From the NCBI GenBank assembly GCA_025935755.1, contig JAICUQ010000013.1, positions 1 to 38,327 on the forward strand: a stretch of DNA of 38,327 bases, given 5' to 3'. Both the position numbers and the translations under genes were made by a program. Below are positions 15,392-24,860 of the stretch, piece by piece. Each line of letters starts with the position of its first letter. The first letter of the stretch is position 1. Under the pieces are notes generated by a model. That model saw nothing but the letters and a program-made list of their open reading frames with translations, was not told the origin of the DNA and searched no databases. The DNA comes from Chthoniobacterales bacterium. GTDB taxonomy: Bacteria > Verrucomicrobiota > Verrucomicrobiia > Chthoniobacterales > UBA10450.

Positions 15392-16305
15392 TTTCCGAAA
15401 TTGCCAGTCCAAAGCGTTCGGAAGCGGATCGCTGGGTGAGTGTCCCGGAGCGCGGGACACCGGTTTCGCTGGGGATGATCGCCTGGGTCGCGGACCGGGT
15501 CGGCCGGACGGCAGCAAGGCTCTTGTTGTATCCGATAACAGCCTACTTTGTGATCACGGCGCATACAGCGCGTCGAGCGTCTTACCCATTCCTCAAGCGC
15601 GCGCGTGGTTCAGTCCATTGGTGGAACGTGCTGCGTCATTTTTATTCTTTTGCCGCTACGATTCTGGACCGCGTTTATTTGCTGCGCGGTGAGTTCGACC
15701 GGTTCCGCGTCACCATTCACGGCAAAGACATATTGCAACGTGAAAACGGAAGCGGCAAAGGCTGCATCTTGTTAGGCTCGCACCTGGGCAGCTTCGAAGT
15801 CTTGCGAGCGCTCGGAGTGATGCACGGTGGATTTTCGCTCAAGGTGCTCATGAACACCGCGCACAATCAGAATATCAGCAGGTTTTTCGATGCGCTGAAT
15901 CCCGTGATTGCCGACACAGTGATCGCACCCGACCGGCCGGATAGTTTGATCAGAGTCAGGGAGAACCTGGATGCGGGATGTTTTGTCGGGATGTTGGGCG
16001 ATCGCGTTTTCGGCGCTGATAAAACAACGCGCTGTGATTTCCTGGGCGCGCCTGCCACCCTGCCGGCCGGCCCGATCCTGATTGCTGCGACCATGCACTG
16101 CCCGGTCGTTTTATTTTTTGGTCTGTACCGCGGCGGAAATCGTTACGACATTTACTTCGAACACTTTGCCGACGAGATCGTATTGAACCGGGAACATCGC
16201 GCTCAGGAAATTCAATCGTGGATGCAACGGTATGTCGCGCGGCTCGAGCACTACGCCCGAATGGCGCCTTATAACTGGTTCAATTTTTATTCGTTCTGGG
16301 ATTAG
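15388..16305 (+). CDS. LpxL/HtrB-like lysophospholipid acyltransferase
   Basis: This 305-residue protein is of the LpxL/LpxM (lipid A biosynthesis acyltransferase) superfamily. The catalytic HX4E motif is His132-Glu137 in GSHLGSFE. Other family-like segments are GDRVFG, FLGAPATLPAGP and the C-terminal YNWFNFYSFWD. A hydrophobic stretch at about 38-55 could anchor it to the inner membrane. AGGA (15376-15379) lies 8 nt before ATG 15388, and the ATG overlaps the upstream stop codon, so both the start and the operon are well supported. In aryl polyene clusters a similar acyltransferase attaches the polyene to a lipid anchor; that role is inferred here. Confidence 0.87.
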   Translation: MISEIASPKRSEADRWVSVPERGTPVSLGMIAWVADRVGRTAARLLLYPITAYFVITAHTARRASYPFLKRARGSVHWWNVLRHFYSFAATILDRVYLLRGEFDRFRVTIHGKDILQRENGSGKGCILLGSHLGSFEVLRALGVMHGGFSLKVLMNTAHNQNISRFFDALNPVIADTVIAPDRPDSLIRVRENLDAGCFVGMLGDRVFGADKTTRCDFLGAPATLPAGPILIAATMHCPVVLFFGLYRGGNRYDIYFEHFADEIVLNREHRAQEIQSWMQRYVARLEHYARMAPYNWFNFYSFWD

Positions 16306-16372
16306 AACTGCCAGCAAACTAAACAGGCTCGATCGTGGAGCTCGACGGAACGCATGAAAGCGATTCTGAGTA

Positions 16373-16813
16373 ATGCCGCACATGCCGATTGATAAAGCAG
16401 AAATTCGCACGCTAATCCCCCACTCCGATCTGATGTGCCTTGTAGACGAAGTCCTGCTATGGGACGACCGCTCCATCGTGTGCGCAAGTAACACGCATCG
16501 TGATCCGGCAAACCCGTTACGCCGCCATGGGCGTTTGTCTGCCATACACGCCTTCGAATATGGTGCGCAAGCAGCGGCGGTTCACGGCGGTCTGCGGGCG
16601 CGCGCTGCGGGGACGGTTGCGCCACCCGGCTATCTCGCAGCGTTGCGAAACGGGCGCTTACACGTGACTCGACTCGATTACATCCAGTTGCCGCTTCGGA
16701 TTTCGGCGACGCGTCTTTATGGGGAAGGCGCAAATACGGTTTACGAATTTACCGTTTCGGCGGCGACCATTGTCGTAGCAGAAGGCCGGGTGACGATCGT
16801 GCAACGCGATTGA
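16373..16813 (+). CDS. ApeP-like hotdog dehydratase
   Basis: This 146-residue hotdog protein has the IPHSDLMCLVDEVLLWD opening (His17) and the EYGAQAAAVHGG helix (from Glu62). Both are typical of the ApeP-type 3-hydroxyacyl-ACP dehydratases of aryl polyene and related pathways. A nearby ATG at 16382 is an alternative start. It follows the acyltransferase by 67 bp on the same strand and converges on fabG. Having ApeI-like and ApeP-like proteins in one operon supports an aryl-polyene or unusual acyl product. Confidence 0.78.
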   Translation: MPHMPIDKAEIRTLIPHSDLMCLVDEVLLWDDRSIVCASNTHRDPANPLRRHGRLSAIHAFEYGAQAAAVHGGLRARAAGTVAPPGYLAALRNGRLHVTRLDYIQLPLRISATRLYGEGANTVYEFTVSAATIVVAEGRVTIVQRD

Positions 16814-16815
16814 GA

Positions 16816-16872
16816 GTGCGCTGAGGACAGCGCACGCTACATCGAACTGTAGTGTCCGCTGTCCTCAGCGGA
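16816..16872. terminator. Three-hairpin bidirectional terminator-like repeat
   Basis: Three adjacent perfect hairpins fill the gap between convergent genes: GTGCGCTG-AGGA-CAGCGCAC (16816-16835), CTACA/TGTAG (16837-16852) and TCCGCTG-TCCT-CAGCGGA (16855-16872). The first and third can also pair with each other (CGCTGAGGACAGC with GCTGTCCTCAGCG), making a cruciform. TTTTG follows on the plus strand. A close relative lies at 20531-20600. Confidence 0.7.
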
Positions 16873-16881
16873 TTTTGTATC

Positions 16882-17637
16882 TCACATCACGATGCCGCCA
16901 TCGACACACAGCACCTGGCCCGTAATGTAAGCGGCGTCTGGCGATGCGAGAAATGCCACCGCGGCGGCAATTTCCTCGGGCGTCCCGGTCCTGCCGAGCG
17001 GGATTTTGCTGTGGATCGTCTCCTTAACCTGATCCGATAGCCCGACGGTCATGTCGGTTATGACAAAACCTGGCGCGACGGCATTGACGGTGATGTTGCG
17101 GCTGGCCAGCTCACGCGCGAGCGATTTGGTCAACCCGATTAAACCGGCCTTGCTCGCCGCGTAATTTGTTTGCCCGGCATTGCCCATCAACCCGATCACA
17201 GAGCTGATATTGATAATGCGGCCACTGCGTTGCTTGGTCATGGCGCGAACTAACGCATGGATGAAACTAAATGCGCCGCGCAAGTTTGTGTTGATGACAG
17301 CGTCCCAATCTTCGATGGACATTCGCATCGCAAGCGCGTCGCGGGTCATACCGGCGTTGTTCACCAGGATGTCGACCCGGCCAAAATCTTCCAGAATCTG
17401 AGCTGCGAATTTCTGCACCGCGGAATGATCTGCCACATCCACTGCATAGGATTTTGCGGATTCGCCGCGGAGACCATTGATCTCTTCAGCAATCTTCGTG
17501 GCGTTTTCTTGCGTCCGACTCACACACGCCACGCGCGCACCTTCATTGGCGAAGCGCAAGGCAATGGCACGTCCTATGCCTCGTCCCGCGCCTGTAACCA
17601 CTGCAACTTGATTTTCAAATCTCATGTCGGTGTTCAC
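16882..17637 (-). CDS. fabG: 3-oxoacyl-ACP reductase
   Basis: This 251-residue short-chain dehydrogenase reduces 3-oxoacyl-ACP to 3-hydroxyacyl-ACP with NADPH. It has the TGAGRGIG cofactor loop (15-22), the NNAG motif, and the full catalytic set Asn118, Ser146, Tyr159 and Lys163. The C-terminus ITGQVLCVDGG is typical of FabG. The start could be Met1 or Met5. The neighbours are not fabD, acpP or fabF; instead the gene converges on the ApeP-like gene. It could serve general fatty acid synthesis or be the ketoreductase (ApeQ-like) of the adjacent pathway. Confidence 0.92.
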   Translation of the reverse strand: MNTDMRFENQVAVVTGAGRGIGRAIALRFANEGARVACVSRTQENATKIAEEINGLRGESAKSYAVDVADHSAVQKFAAQILEDFGRVDILVNNAGMTRDALAMRMSIEDWDAVINTNLRGAFSFIHALVRAMTKQRSGRIINISSVIGLMGNAGQTNYAASKAGLIGLTKSLARELASRNITVNAVAPGFVITDMTVGLSDQVKETIHSKIPLGRTGTPEEIAAAVAFLASPDAAYITGQVLCVDGGIVM

Positions 17638-17783
17638 TTGTAACCACTAATGGACACGAATAAACACGAATTTAAACTCAGTAGGCACATCGCAGGAGTC
17701 CGCGTGCCAGTGAAGTTCAGTGCCGGAAGCGTCAGCAACATTTTGAGATCGACATGCTGGCGCGATTGCTGGAAAACGCAGCT
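17638..17783. other. Divergent spacer with a dispersed-repeat segment
   Basis: CACTAATGGACACG followed by AATAAACACGAATT (17645-17672) is the reverse complement of the ATTCGTG..GTCCAT..GTGGTT element seen at 71-98. The rest shows no recognisable promoter, though it must hold signals for fabG (-) and perhaps the fourth repeat paralogue (+). Confidence 0.5.
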
Positions 17784-19678
17784 ATGAAAACAGCACCTCT
17801 GCTATCCCCTGTGATCTTCACGCTCTGCTGCTTTGGATTATGGCAAAATGCGCGAGCAGTCAATCCTCCACCCGACGGAGGCTATCCTAACTTCACTACA
17901 GCAGAAGGAACGAACGCCCTTCAAAACCTCACCAGCGGCGCTGGTAACACTGGACTTGGTTGGCACTCGTTCTTCACCGACAGCACTGGAAATTACAACA
18001 CAGGCGTCGGCGCCGGAACGCTGTTGTTTAACAACGCAGATTCAAACACAGCCATTGGCACTGCTGCTCTTTTGTTTAATACCGGACCCAATAACACAGC
18101 GGTCGGAGCGACCGCTCTTTTAAATAACACCGAGGGCGGAGTCAAACACCGCTGCCGGCGCGGATAGCCTTCTCAACAATGCAACCGACAACGGCAACAC
18201 GGCAATGGCTTTGCCTCGCTTGAAATCAATACAAGCGGCGATGGCAATACCGCCATTGGCGTAAGAGCGTTCCAAAGCAACATCACTGGGAGCGGAAACA
18301 CTGCTGTCGGCGCCTTCGCACTGATCAGCAACGCCGCCTCGGACAACACTGCCGTCGGTCAGGCAGCTTTGGCGGCTAATCTCGATGGCAACGGTTGCAC
18401 CGCGGTCGGCTTCGAAGCGCTCAGGTGGAACCGAAACGCTCTTTCAAACACCGCCATGGGTTACCGAGCGCTTGGGAGCAACCAGATGAATGCTAACGAT
18501 GCAATGCGGCCGGAAGGATTTCCAAACGGCAGCTTCAACACAGCGGTCGGCGGGAGCGCCCTCTATGCGAATACCGAGGGCAACAACAACACAGCAGTGG
18601 CCAACGGTGCGCTTCTGGAGAATACCACTGGCAGTGGTAACGCAGCTGTCGCTTTGGCCGCACTTCGAAACAACACTACAGGCAACGATAACACTGCAGT
18701 CGGCGTGGGCGAAGTCTTGAGCAACAGCAACGGCAACGAGAATACCGCGGTGGGCGCAGGTGCGCTCAGCAGCAATACCACCGGCATAGTCAATACAGCG
18801 ATTGGTTGGGGAGCTCTTGGCAGCAACACCACCGGCGACCAAAACACCGCCAGCGGAGTGGAAGCGCTTGCAGATAATAGCGCAGGAAATTTTAGTACAG
18901 CAGCCGGGTGGCATGCGCTCCGATTCAATACGACCGGCGTTTCCAATAGTGCGTTTGGCTGGTCCGCACTGAATGCTAAGCAAACTGGTTCAGATAACAC
19001 CGCAGTCGGCGTGCGAGCTGGCCAGCTTATTACAGGTAGCTTTAATATCTGCATCGGTTCACAAGTCTTCGGCGTGGCTGGCGAAAATAACGCTATTCGC
19101 ATTGGCGATAATCTGCCCACTACCGCGGGTAATCAGCATGCTACGTAGGCGGCATTTTTGGCCAGACGGCAGCTAGCGGCACTGCGGTATTCGTTAGCTC
19201 AAACGGCAAACTCGGTACGACCCCCTCCTCCCGCCGCTTTAAAGAGGGTATCAGGCCTATGGACAACACCAGCGAAGCCCTCTTTTCACTTCAACGCGTC
19301 GCTTTTCGTTATAATACAGAAATCGATTCTTCAGGCGCCGAGCAGTTCGGGCTCGTAGCCGAAGATGTAGAGAAAGTTCATCCCGGCCTGATCGTGCACG
19401 ATAAGGAAGGCAAAGCTTATAGCGTGCGGTACGACCAAGTTAATGCGATGTTACTCAACGAATTTCTGAAAGAGCACAAGAAAGTGCAGCAACAGGGAGC
19501 GACGATCTCGAAACTCCAAGCCGATGCGACAAGGCAGCAGGCTACCGTGGCTGAAATGAAGATGACGCTCGACAAAGTCGTTGAACGCTTGAATGAGCAC
19601 GAGGCAAAAATTCAGAACGTCGGTGTCGATGTGGAGTTGAGCAGAAATGCTCAGCAAAAGGTGGCGAGCGATCCATAG
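17784..19678 (+). pseudogene. Frameshifted NTAVG-repeat/S74 protein (paralogue 4)
   Basis: From ATG 17784 the frame encodes a signal peptide ending ARA, a DGGYPNFTTAEGT module and about 21 NTAVG units, then an S74 domain (SSRRFK, FGLVAEDVE, SVRYDQVNAMLLNEFLKEH) and a coiled coil. Three single-base indels break it. There is an extra G near 18141, leading to TAG at 18165-18167. A base is missing near 18207 (GGG to GG likely), which restores the frame. Another base is missing near 19138 (probably CATTGC to CATGC), giving TAG at 19146-19148. Two of the three look like homopolymer contractions, so sequencing or assembly error, phase variation and true decay all remain possible. Unlike the others, it has lost both Cys of the CYPNFTTAEGC module. 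Confidence 0.85.
17946..19043 (+). repeat. About 21 51-bp coding repeats in paralogue 4
   Basis: This is the longest NTAVG array of the four, crossing two compensating indels. One unit near 18480-18540 carries an insertion of about 13 residues (NANDAMRPEGFPN), breaking the 17-residue periodicity. Confidence 0.8.
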
Positions 19679-19748
19679 GAACGCTGCTGCGCCGCATTAA
19701 CTCTCATCGACCGGTTAGGCCGTTCGGCCGGTCCCAACGCTGGGACAC

Positions 19749-20465
19749 CTACTCCACACCTCCGTAGCGTCGCTGACGTCGGCCAAATTCTTCGACAGCG
19801 GCAAAGAGATCCTGCCGTTTGAAATCAGGCCACAGCTTTGGCGTAATGTACATTTCCGTATAGGAGGTTTGCCACAGCAGAAAATTCGAAAGCCGCATTT
19901 CGCCGGAAGTGCGGATAAGGAGATCGGGATCGGGATAATAACGCGTGTAAAGATGTTTGCTGAACATCTCGACATCGATCATCGCCCTATCGATGTGTCC
20001 CAGTTCAATGGCACGAAACAAACTTTTGATGCCGTCGATAATCTCGAGTCTGCCTCCGTAACTGAGTGCAAGCACGAGGGTGAGGCCGTTGTTACCAGCC
20101 GTTTGCTCGATACTTTTATGAAGTTGCTCCTGCGCGCTGCGCGGCAAATCAGTTAACCGGCCAATCGCCTGAAGGCGCACATTTTTCTCGAGCAACTCCG
20201 GTGTTTTCTCCTTCAAAAATTTTTCCAGCAAACGCATCAGCGCAATAATTTCGGTTTTCGGCCGCTGCCAGTTCTCAGCCGAAAAGGCGTAGAGGGTGAG
20301 GTATTCGACTTTTAGGTCGCCACAACCTTCAACGCATTCTCGAACGGCTTGAGCGCCGGCTTCGTGGCCTTTGATGCGGGGCAGTCCGCGCGATTTCGCC
20401 CAGCGACCATTGCCATCCATGATGATGGCGATGTGGCGGGGAACAGTCTTGATACTCGCGGACAT
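19749..20465 (-). CDS. uppS: Isoprenyl transferase (undecaprenyl diphosphate synthase)
   Basis: This 238-residue cis-prenyltransferase condenses isopentenyl diphosphate onto farnesyl diphosphate, making the C55 carrier precursor for peptidoglycan and other envelope polymers. The conserved HIAIIMDGNGRWA (catalytic Asp17), FSAENWQRP, and DLLIRTSGEMRLSNFLLWQ motifs are all present. Length is normal. No cdsA, dxr or frr neighbour is seen, unlike the common uppS-cdsA cluster. The gene is followed downstream by the fourth repeat paralogue on the opposite strand. Confidence 0.96.
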   Translation of the reverse strand: MSASIKTVPRHIAIIMDGNGRWAKSRGLPRIKGHEAGAQAVRECVEGCGDLKVEYLTLYAFSAENWQRPKTEIIALMRLLEKFLKEKTPELLEKNVRLQAIGRLTDLPRSAQEQLHKSIEQTAGNNGLTLVLALSYGGRLEIIDGIKSLFRAIELGHIDRAMIDVEMFSKHLYTRYYPDPDLLIRTSGEMRLSNFLLWQTSYTEMYITPKLWPDFKRQDLFAAVEEFGRRQRRYGGVE

Positions 20466-20530
20466 TGTTGAGTGCTTAACTGTTGGGATTTACTCGGGAA
20501 AGGCAAATATCACGGCAGGTAGCGATGGCG

Positions 20531-20600
20531 ATGTAGTGTGCGCAGTCCTCAGCGGAGTTCTCGCTATTGGCCGTCTGCGCTGAGGACAGCGCACGCTACA
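20531..20600. repeat. TGTAG..CTACA palindromic repeat, relative of 16816-16872
   Basis: TGTAGTGTGCGC at 20533-20543 or so pairs with GCGCACGCTACA near 20589-20600 (11 of 12 positions). The interior holds CAGTCCTCAGCGG and TGCGCTGAGGACAGCGCA. It sits between the purA 3' end and the uppS 5' end. It may terminate purA transcripts, and it matches the convergent-gene element at 16816-16872. Confidence 0.7.
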
Positions 20601-20632
20601 GCATTTCTGTCGCGGCTACGGCCTTGGCGACT

Positions 20633-22364
<1,732 letters not shown>

Positions 22365-22853
22365 TCACCGGGGTGAAGGACTTGGCGCTTCTCGCCCGGA
22401 TTCCAGCAGTGTGGGCCGTATCGGTCCCAAATCCTCGATGTTTGTACCTCGCGACCCGGAATGATGAGACGAACTCCTTTGCTCCGCTGGAGTTTCTCTT
22501 TTCACGGGTCTGGGAGTTTCAGCAAAAGCCGGATTCGGCATCGGAGCACTCTGAACATCGGGGTGGTGTGTTTTGTTCGATTCGGGACCGGACCGCTCGT
22601 CTCCTCCTTCCGCCGCGCGCGCCCCAGCCGCTCGCATTTCTTCAAGGCTGAGTACTGCAGGGGCGGATTTTTTCTCGCGGGCCTTTTTGCGTGGCGTCGG
22701 TGTCGGAGATTCTGAAGCGAGCTGTTCAGCTGGCGATGGTGTTTCTTTCGCGCGCTCAGATTTTTTTTCGCGAGCAACGATGACTTCCTGCGCGTCTATG
22801 CTCACCACGAAAATCAGGCTGCAAATTGCTGCCCATAAAACCCGTTTCAGCAT
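22365..22853 (-). CDS. Small secreted low-complexity protein
   Basis: From ATG 22851-22853 the protein has about 162 residues: a clear signal peptide (MLKRVLWAAICSLIFVVSIDAQ), then a disordered tail rich in Pro, Ser, Glu, Lys and Arg. The open frame extends upstream, but that part overlaps the neighbouring gene's coding region and is not credible. I recognise no domain. It is the third gene of the uppP / DUF6941-like / secreted-protein run, with a 62-bp gap. Confidence 0.55.
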   Translation of the reverse strand: MLKRVLWAAICSLIFVVSIDAQEVIVAREKKSERAKETPSPAEQLASESPTPTPRKKAREKKSAPAVLSLEEMRAAGARAAEGGDERSGPESNKTHHPDVQSAPMPNPAFAETPRPVKRETPAEQRSSSHHSGSRGTNIEDLGPIRPTLLESGREAPSPSPR

Positions 22854-22915
22854 GATGCCGCCCGACGAACGAGTCACCCCATTCACAAGCCCTCGTTCAT
22901 GAGACGTTGCCGAAT

Positions 22916-23326
22916 TCAACCCGCCGGGCGCTGCTGAACCTGAATCACCGGCAACGGAAAGCGCAGCCGCAATTCGTTGTCCAAATAAATTTCGATGTGG
23001 TGCATGCCGTACTGTTGGAACTGCACACCGCCAAAATAATGCACGTTGGTCGCGTGTCCTTCCATCTCCTTGAGCACGAACTCGACCTCCGCTTGCGCGA
23101 CTACCTGCTGTTCGTCTACGCCGATGATCCGGGATTTTTGACGAAACTTGCCGGACCCGCTGCACCAGCGCGTCCAGATGCAAAGCTTGAAATAATTGAT
23201 AGGCAACGAGGGCGCCGGGATGACACTCAGCACGCCTACCAGCGTTTGCATGCCGTTGACTTCACAGCGGACGTCCTCGCAGATCACTGCGCTTTGCAGG
23301 TCGGGAAGAATGACGTTCGGTTCCAT
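22916..23326 (-). CDS. Uncharacterised protein, DUF6941-like
   Basis: This 136-residue soluble protein starts MEPNVILPDLQSAVICEDVR and contains FVLKEMEGHATNVHYFGGVQF and IYLDNELRLRFPLPV. That beta-rich layout, with a closing YxDN(E/G)xxLxxxPLPV segment, matches what I recall of DUF6941. No catalytic motif or signal peptide is seen. It lies only 9 bp after the uppP stop, so the two are almost certainly cotranscribed. Function unknown. Confidence 0.65.
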   Translation of the reverse strand: MEPNVILPDLQSAVICEDVRCEVNGMQTLVGVLSVIPAPSLPINYFKLCIWTRWCSGSGKFRQKSRIIGVDEQQVVAQAEVEFVLKEMEGHATNVHYFGGVQFQQYGMHHIEIYLDNELRLRFPLPVIQVQQRPAG

Positions 23327-23335
23327 TTCAGCTGA

Positions 23336-24196
23336 TCACATCATTCCACGCATCAACAACACCAACAATCCCAGACCGAGTAAAATCCGGTAAACCGCAA
23401 AGGGCACAAATCCCCGTGCGCGCACCCAGTTCATAAACCATGCGACGACCGCAAGCGCGACAAAAAAGGAAACAACAAATCCAATCACAAGTACGATCCA
23501 TTGATGCGGACTGATCGTTAGCGGCGCGATCTCCGCTTCATGATGATGCGGTATCACGCTCTTTAGGAAATCATATCCGACCGCGACTGCCATGGTTGGC
23601 ATGGACAGAAAAAACGAAAATTCAAGCGCCGCCGGGCGCGACATTCCAGCGATTTGTCCGGCAGCAATGGTGGACATCGAACGCGAGGTGCCGGGAAAAA
23701 CAGCGGAAAGAATTTGCGCGGCGCCGATCCAGATCGCCTGCGGCAGAGTCATTTCTTCCATGTGCATCGTACGTGGCCTGGTGAAAACGGCATCAACGAT
23801 CCACATCACAATGCCACCGATGAGCAGCGCCCAAGCCATGACCCAGAGGTTTTCCAGGTTCTTGCCAATAACTTTCGTCAGAGCCCACGCTGGAACTGCA
23901 GTCACCACAAATGCGACAATCGTCAGGCTTAAAGGATGCGTAAAGATGGTGCGATTGCCAAATTCGCCTTTGGGGAACGTGCTAACAAATTTCAAAATAC
24001 GATTCCAAAAATACACCGGTAAAGCGAGGATGGCTCCCAGTTGAATCACGATGGAGTACATTTTCCAGAACCCATCCTGCAGATCGATATGCAGCAATGC
24101 TTCACAGATGCGCAGGTGCGCCGTGGAACTCACGGGAAGAAATTCAGTTAACCCCTCAACGATCCCGAGAAATACGGAGAGCAAGTATTCGTCCAT
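23336..24196 (-). CDS. uppP: Undecaprenyl-diphosphatase
   Basis: This 286-residue integral membrane protein (BacA family) dephosphorylates undecaprenyl diphosphate to recycle the lipid carrier. The first motif EGLTEFLPVSSTAH contains Glu14, Glu18 and His27. The second, FPGTSRSMSTIAAG, contains the catalytic Arg. About seven hydrophobic segments are visible. Family members also confer tolerance to bacitracin. glnB lies 130 bp upstream and the DUF6941-like gene 9 bp downstream. With uppS at 19.7-20.5 kb, two steps of carrier metabolism lie in one window. Confidence 0.95.
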   Translation of the reverse strand: MDEYLLSVFLGIVEGLTEFLPVSSTAHLRICEALLHIDLQDGFWKMYSIVIQLGAILALPVYFWNRILKFVSTFPKGEFGNRTIFTHPLSLTIVAFVVTAVPAWALTKVIGKNLENLWVMAWALLIGGIVMWIVDAVFTRPRTMHMEEMTLPQAIWIGAAQILSAVFPGTSRSMSTIAAGQIAGMSRPAALEFSFFLSMPTMAVAVGYDFLKSVIPHHHEAEIAPLTISPHQWIVLVIGFVVSFFVALAVVAWFMNWVRARGFVPFAVYRILLGLGLLVLLMRGMM

Positions 24197-24311
24197 GCGG
24201 TTGAATCGTTAAATGGTTACACGGTCACATCGGCGCAGCATAGGAACTTTTCGATCTTTGCCTGGACCGCTGTCTTTGTAACCTTGTAACTTTTTTTACC
24301 ATTTAACTTGC

Positions 24312-24330
24312 GTGAGCGCTCCGCGCTCAC
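24312..24330. terminator. Hairpin overlapping the glnB stop codon
   Basis: GTGAGCGC-TCC-GCGCTCAC is a perfect 8-bp stem. The glnB TGA (complement of 24327-24329) lies within it, as with the hydrolase stop at 3501. There is no immediate T-run on the minus strand, so it may protect the 3' end rather than terminate. Confidence 0.5.
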
Positions 24331-24665
24331 AGCGCTTCCGCTCCCCGTTCACCGGTTCTGATACGAACGGCTTCTTCCACCTCGGTAACGAAAATTTTGC
24401 CATCGCCGATTTTTCCAGTCTTCGCCTTTTCCAGAATTGCCTCGACAGCGCGCTGTGCGCGATCGTCCGCGATCACGATCTCGAATTTGATCTTTGGAAG
24501 GAAATCCACCGTGTACTCGGTACCCCGGTAGATTTCGCTGTGCCCTTTTTGGCGACCAAATCCTTTTACCTCGCTCAGAGTCATTCCTTCGACGCCCGCG
24601 GCCATCAAGGCTTCTCGCACCGGCTCGGCTTTGAATGGCTTAATAACGGCCTCGATCTTTTTCAC
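24327..24665 (-). CDS. glnB: Nitrogen regulatory protein P-II
   Basis: This 112-residue trimeric signalling protein senses 2-oxoglutarate, ATP/ADP and, through uridylylation, glutamine. The T-loop is intact: RGTEYTVDFLPK with the uridylylation Tyr51, plus Tyr46. The B-loop region (KTGKIGDGKIFV) and the C-terminal RIRTGERG segment are typical of GlnB. No amtB or glnA is adjacent, so the ammonium-transporter-linked GlnK role is not supported by context. Confidence 0.95.
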   Translation of the reverse strand: MKKIEAVIKPFKAEPVREALMAAGVEGMTLSEVKGFGRQKGHSEIYRGTEYTVDFLPKIKFEIVIADDRAQRAVEAILEKAKTGKIGDGKIFVTEVEEAVRIRTGERGAEAL

Positions 24666-24860
24666 CGCGCAATTAAACGCAGCTGCATTCGAAATGGCAA
24701 GCGCGTCTGCTGAATGTTGTAGACGGCATCATCGATGCGGTCTCCAAAACCGGATCTCTAACTGGACCGGCATCACGTTAACAACTCACTAGTGTTGGAG
24801 CTCAACGCGCAAAAGTTAGCCGGGTACCATTTCGCTTCGCCAAATGTCGTAAATCCTGGA
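24666..24860. other. Spacer between mutL and glnB
   Basis: These 195 bp contain no recognisable gene, tRNA or strong repeat. The glnB promoter presumably lies here; I could not define it. Confidence 0.35.

Noticed and set aside
22854-23183. N-terminal extension of the small secreted protein
   Set aside because: It overlaps the DUF6941-like gene in another frame, is Arg-rich, and precedes an obvious signal peptide at ATG 22853.
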